A program made the position numbers and the translations under genes. From an uncultured Bacteroidales bacterium (GTDB taxonomy: Bacteria; Bacteroidota; Bacteroidia; Bacteroidales; P3), in NCBI GenBank assembly GCA_900319595.1, contig ONOZ01000035.1, forward strand, positions 1-7,690: 7,690 nt of DNA, written 5' to 3'. Position 1 is the stretch's first letter, and each line of letters starts with the position of its first letter. Under the pieces are notes generated by a model, which had not been told where the DNA came from, did no database searches, and saw only the letters and a program-made list of their open reading frames with translations. Of the stretch, positions 6,941 to 7,690 are shown piece by piece.

Positions 6941-7690
6941 ATTTTTAACTAATTATACCTTTATAGATTTATTCGCTGGAATAGGAGGTTTTCACTATGC
7001 CTTATCTTCTTGTGGAGCGAAATGTGTATTTGCTTGTGAGTGGAATTCGTTTGCACAAAAGACTTATATAGATAACTTTGGCGTTATACCACAAGGAGAT
7101 ATTACCAAAATAGAGGCAAAAGATATTCCAACACATGATATTCTTTGTGCAGGCTTTCCTTGTCAGGCTTTTTCAATAGCTGGTAAGCAAAAAGGCTTTG
7201 AAGATGTCAGAGGAACTTTGTTCTTCGATATTGTAAGAATTGCCGAATACCATAAACCGAAAATACTATTCTTGGAGAATGTAAAGAACTTGATTTCGCA
7301 CGATACAGGGAATACTTTTTCAACTATTAAAAACTACTTATCAAATTTAGGTTATAATGTATTTTATCAAATTTTGGATACAAGTAATTTCGGGTTGCCT
7401 CAGCACAGAGAACGCATATATATTGTAGCATTTAGAAAAGATATATTGCATAACGATAATTTTAAATTTCCCACACTTAAAATGGATTCTTGTTTAAATG
7501 ATATTCTAGAAAAGAATAATAACGATATAAAGTTTATAGAACGTAGCGACATGCAAATATATAAAGACTTTTCTTGTTATGACACTCTTTTGGGAAGTAT
7601 TCGTTTGCCAAACCGTCCTATTCAGATAGGAATAATAAATAAAGGAGGACAAGGAGAAAGAATATATCACACGTTAGGACATGCTGTAAC
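6921..7690 (+). CDS. DNA (cytosine-5-)-methyltransferase, M.HhaI-like, 3' end beyond window
   Basis: This enzyme transfers a methyl group from S-adenosylmethionine to C5 of cytosine in a short DNA target. The window holds 256 codons; the reading frame has no stop and runs off the edge. The conserved motifs appear in order: motif I FIDLFAGIGG at 14-23, E40-W41 for cofactor binding, the catalytic motif IV GFPCQAFS at 78-85 with C81, motif VI ENVKN at 119-123, and motif VIII QHRERIYIV at 161-169. A target-recognition region begins after about 190 and includes GGQGERIY at 242-249. Motif IX is cut and motif X is missing. Numbering of C81, E119, R163 and R165 equals that of M.HhaI, and over the first 172 residues well over half the positions agree with M.HhaI as I remember it. 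An in-frame TAA at 6915 makes ATG 6921 the only sensible start. A matching endonuclease, if any, would lie past 7690. Confidence 0.95.
   Translation, partial: MIEIENKFLTNYTFIDLFAGIGGFHYALSSCGAKCVFACEWNSFAQKTYIDNFGVIPQGDITKIEAKDIPTHDILCAGFPCQAFSIAGKQKGFEDVRGTLFFDIVRIAEYHKPKILFLENVKNLISHDTGNTFSTIKNYLSNLGYNVFYQILDTSNFGLPQHRERIYIVAFRKDILHNDNFKFPTLKMDSCLNDILEKNNNDIKFIERSDMQIYKDFSCYDTLLGSIRLPNRPIQIGIINKGGQGERIYHTLGHAV

Overview
The window is AT-rich chromosomal DNA, about one third G+C by eye, from a bacterium of the phylum Bacteroidota, most likely an anaerobic or microaerophilic member of the Bacteroidales. Four things support this. The ClpX Walker A reads GETGTGKT, as in Bacteroides ClpX. One gene is a DUF4294 protein, a family I know only from this phylum. 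No gene start is preceded by a Shine-Dalgarno sequence. The two visible promoters have the Bacteroidota -7 element TAnnTTTG. A stand-alone flavodiiron protein fits a life with little oxygen.

Layout. Bases 1-47 are the end of an intergenic stretch or of an unseen upstream gene; the frame cannot be told. clpX (48-1301, +) is followed 26 bp later by a secreted DUF4294 protein (1328-1915, +), probably in one transcript. This pair converges, with only 8 bp between stops, on an exported protein that resembles the DUF2233/phosphodiester-glycosidase-like family (1924-2688, -). Next comes a flavodiiron protein gene (2783-3970, -) with a clear Rho-independent terminator just after its stop. The 141-bp gap 3971-4111 carries back-to-back promoters for the flavodiiron gene and for alaS (4112-6727, +); their core sequences are near-perfect mirror images. 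After alaS the 193-bp gap 6728-6920 holds no intact gene, but one reading frame looks like decayed coding sequence. At 6921 a C5-cytosine DNA methyltransferase closely resembling M.HhaI begins and runs off the window end.

How the genes relate. Most of the window is housekeeping: protein unfolding and degradation (ClpX), alanine charging of tRNA (AlaS), and O2/NO detoxification (flavodiiron protein), plus two exported proteins of unknown role. The accessory part starts after alaS: a methyltransferase, probably of a type II restriction-modification system, next to a possible gene relic. I see no IS element, CRISPR array, tRNA or rRNA, and nothing that amounts to a demonstrably new system. The methyltransferase boundary and the mirror-image promoters are the parts most worth a second look.
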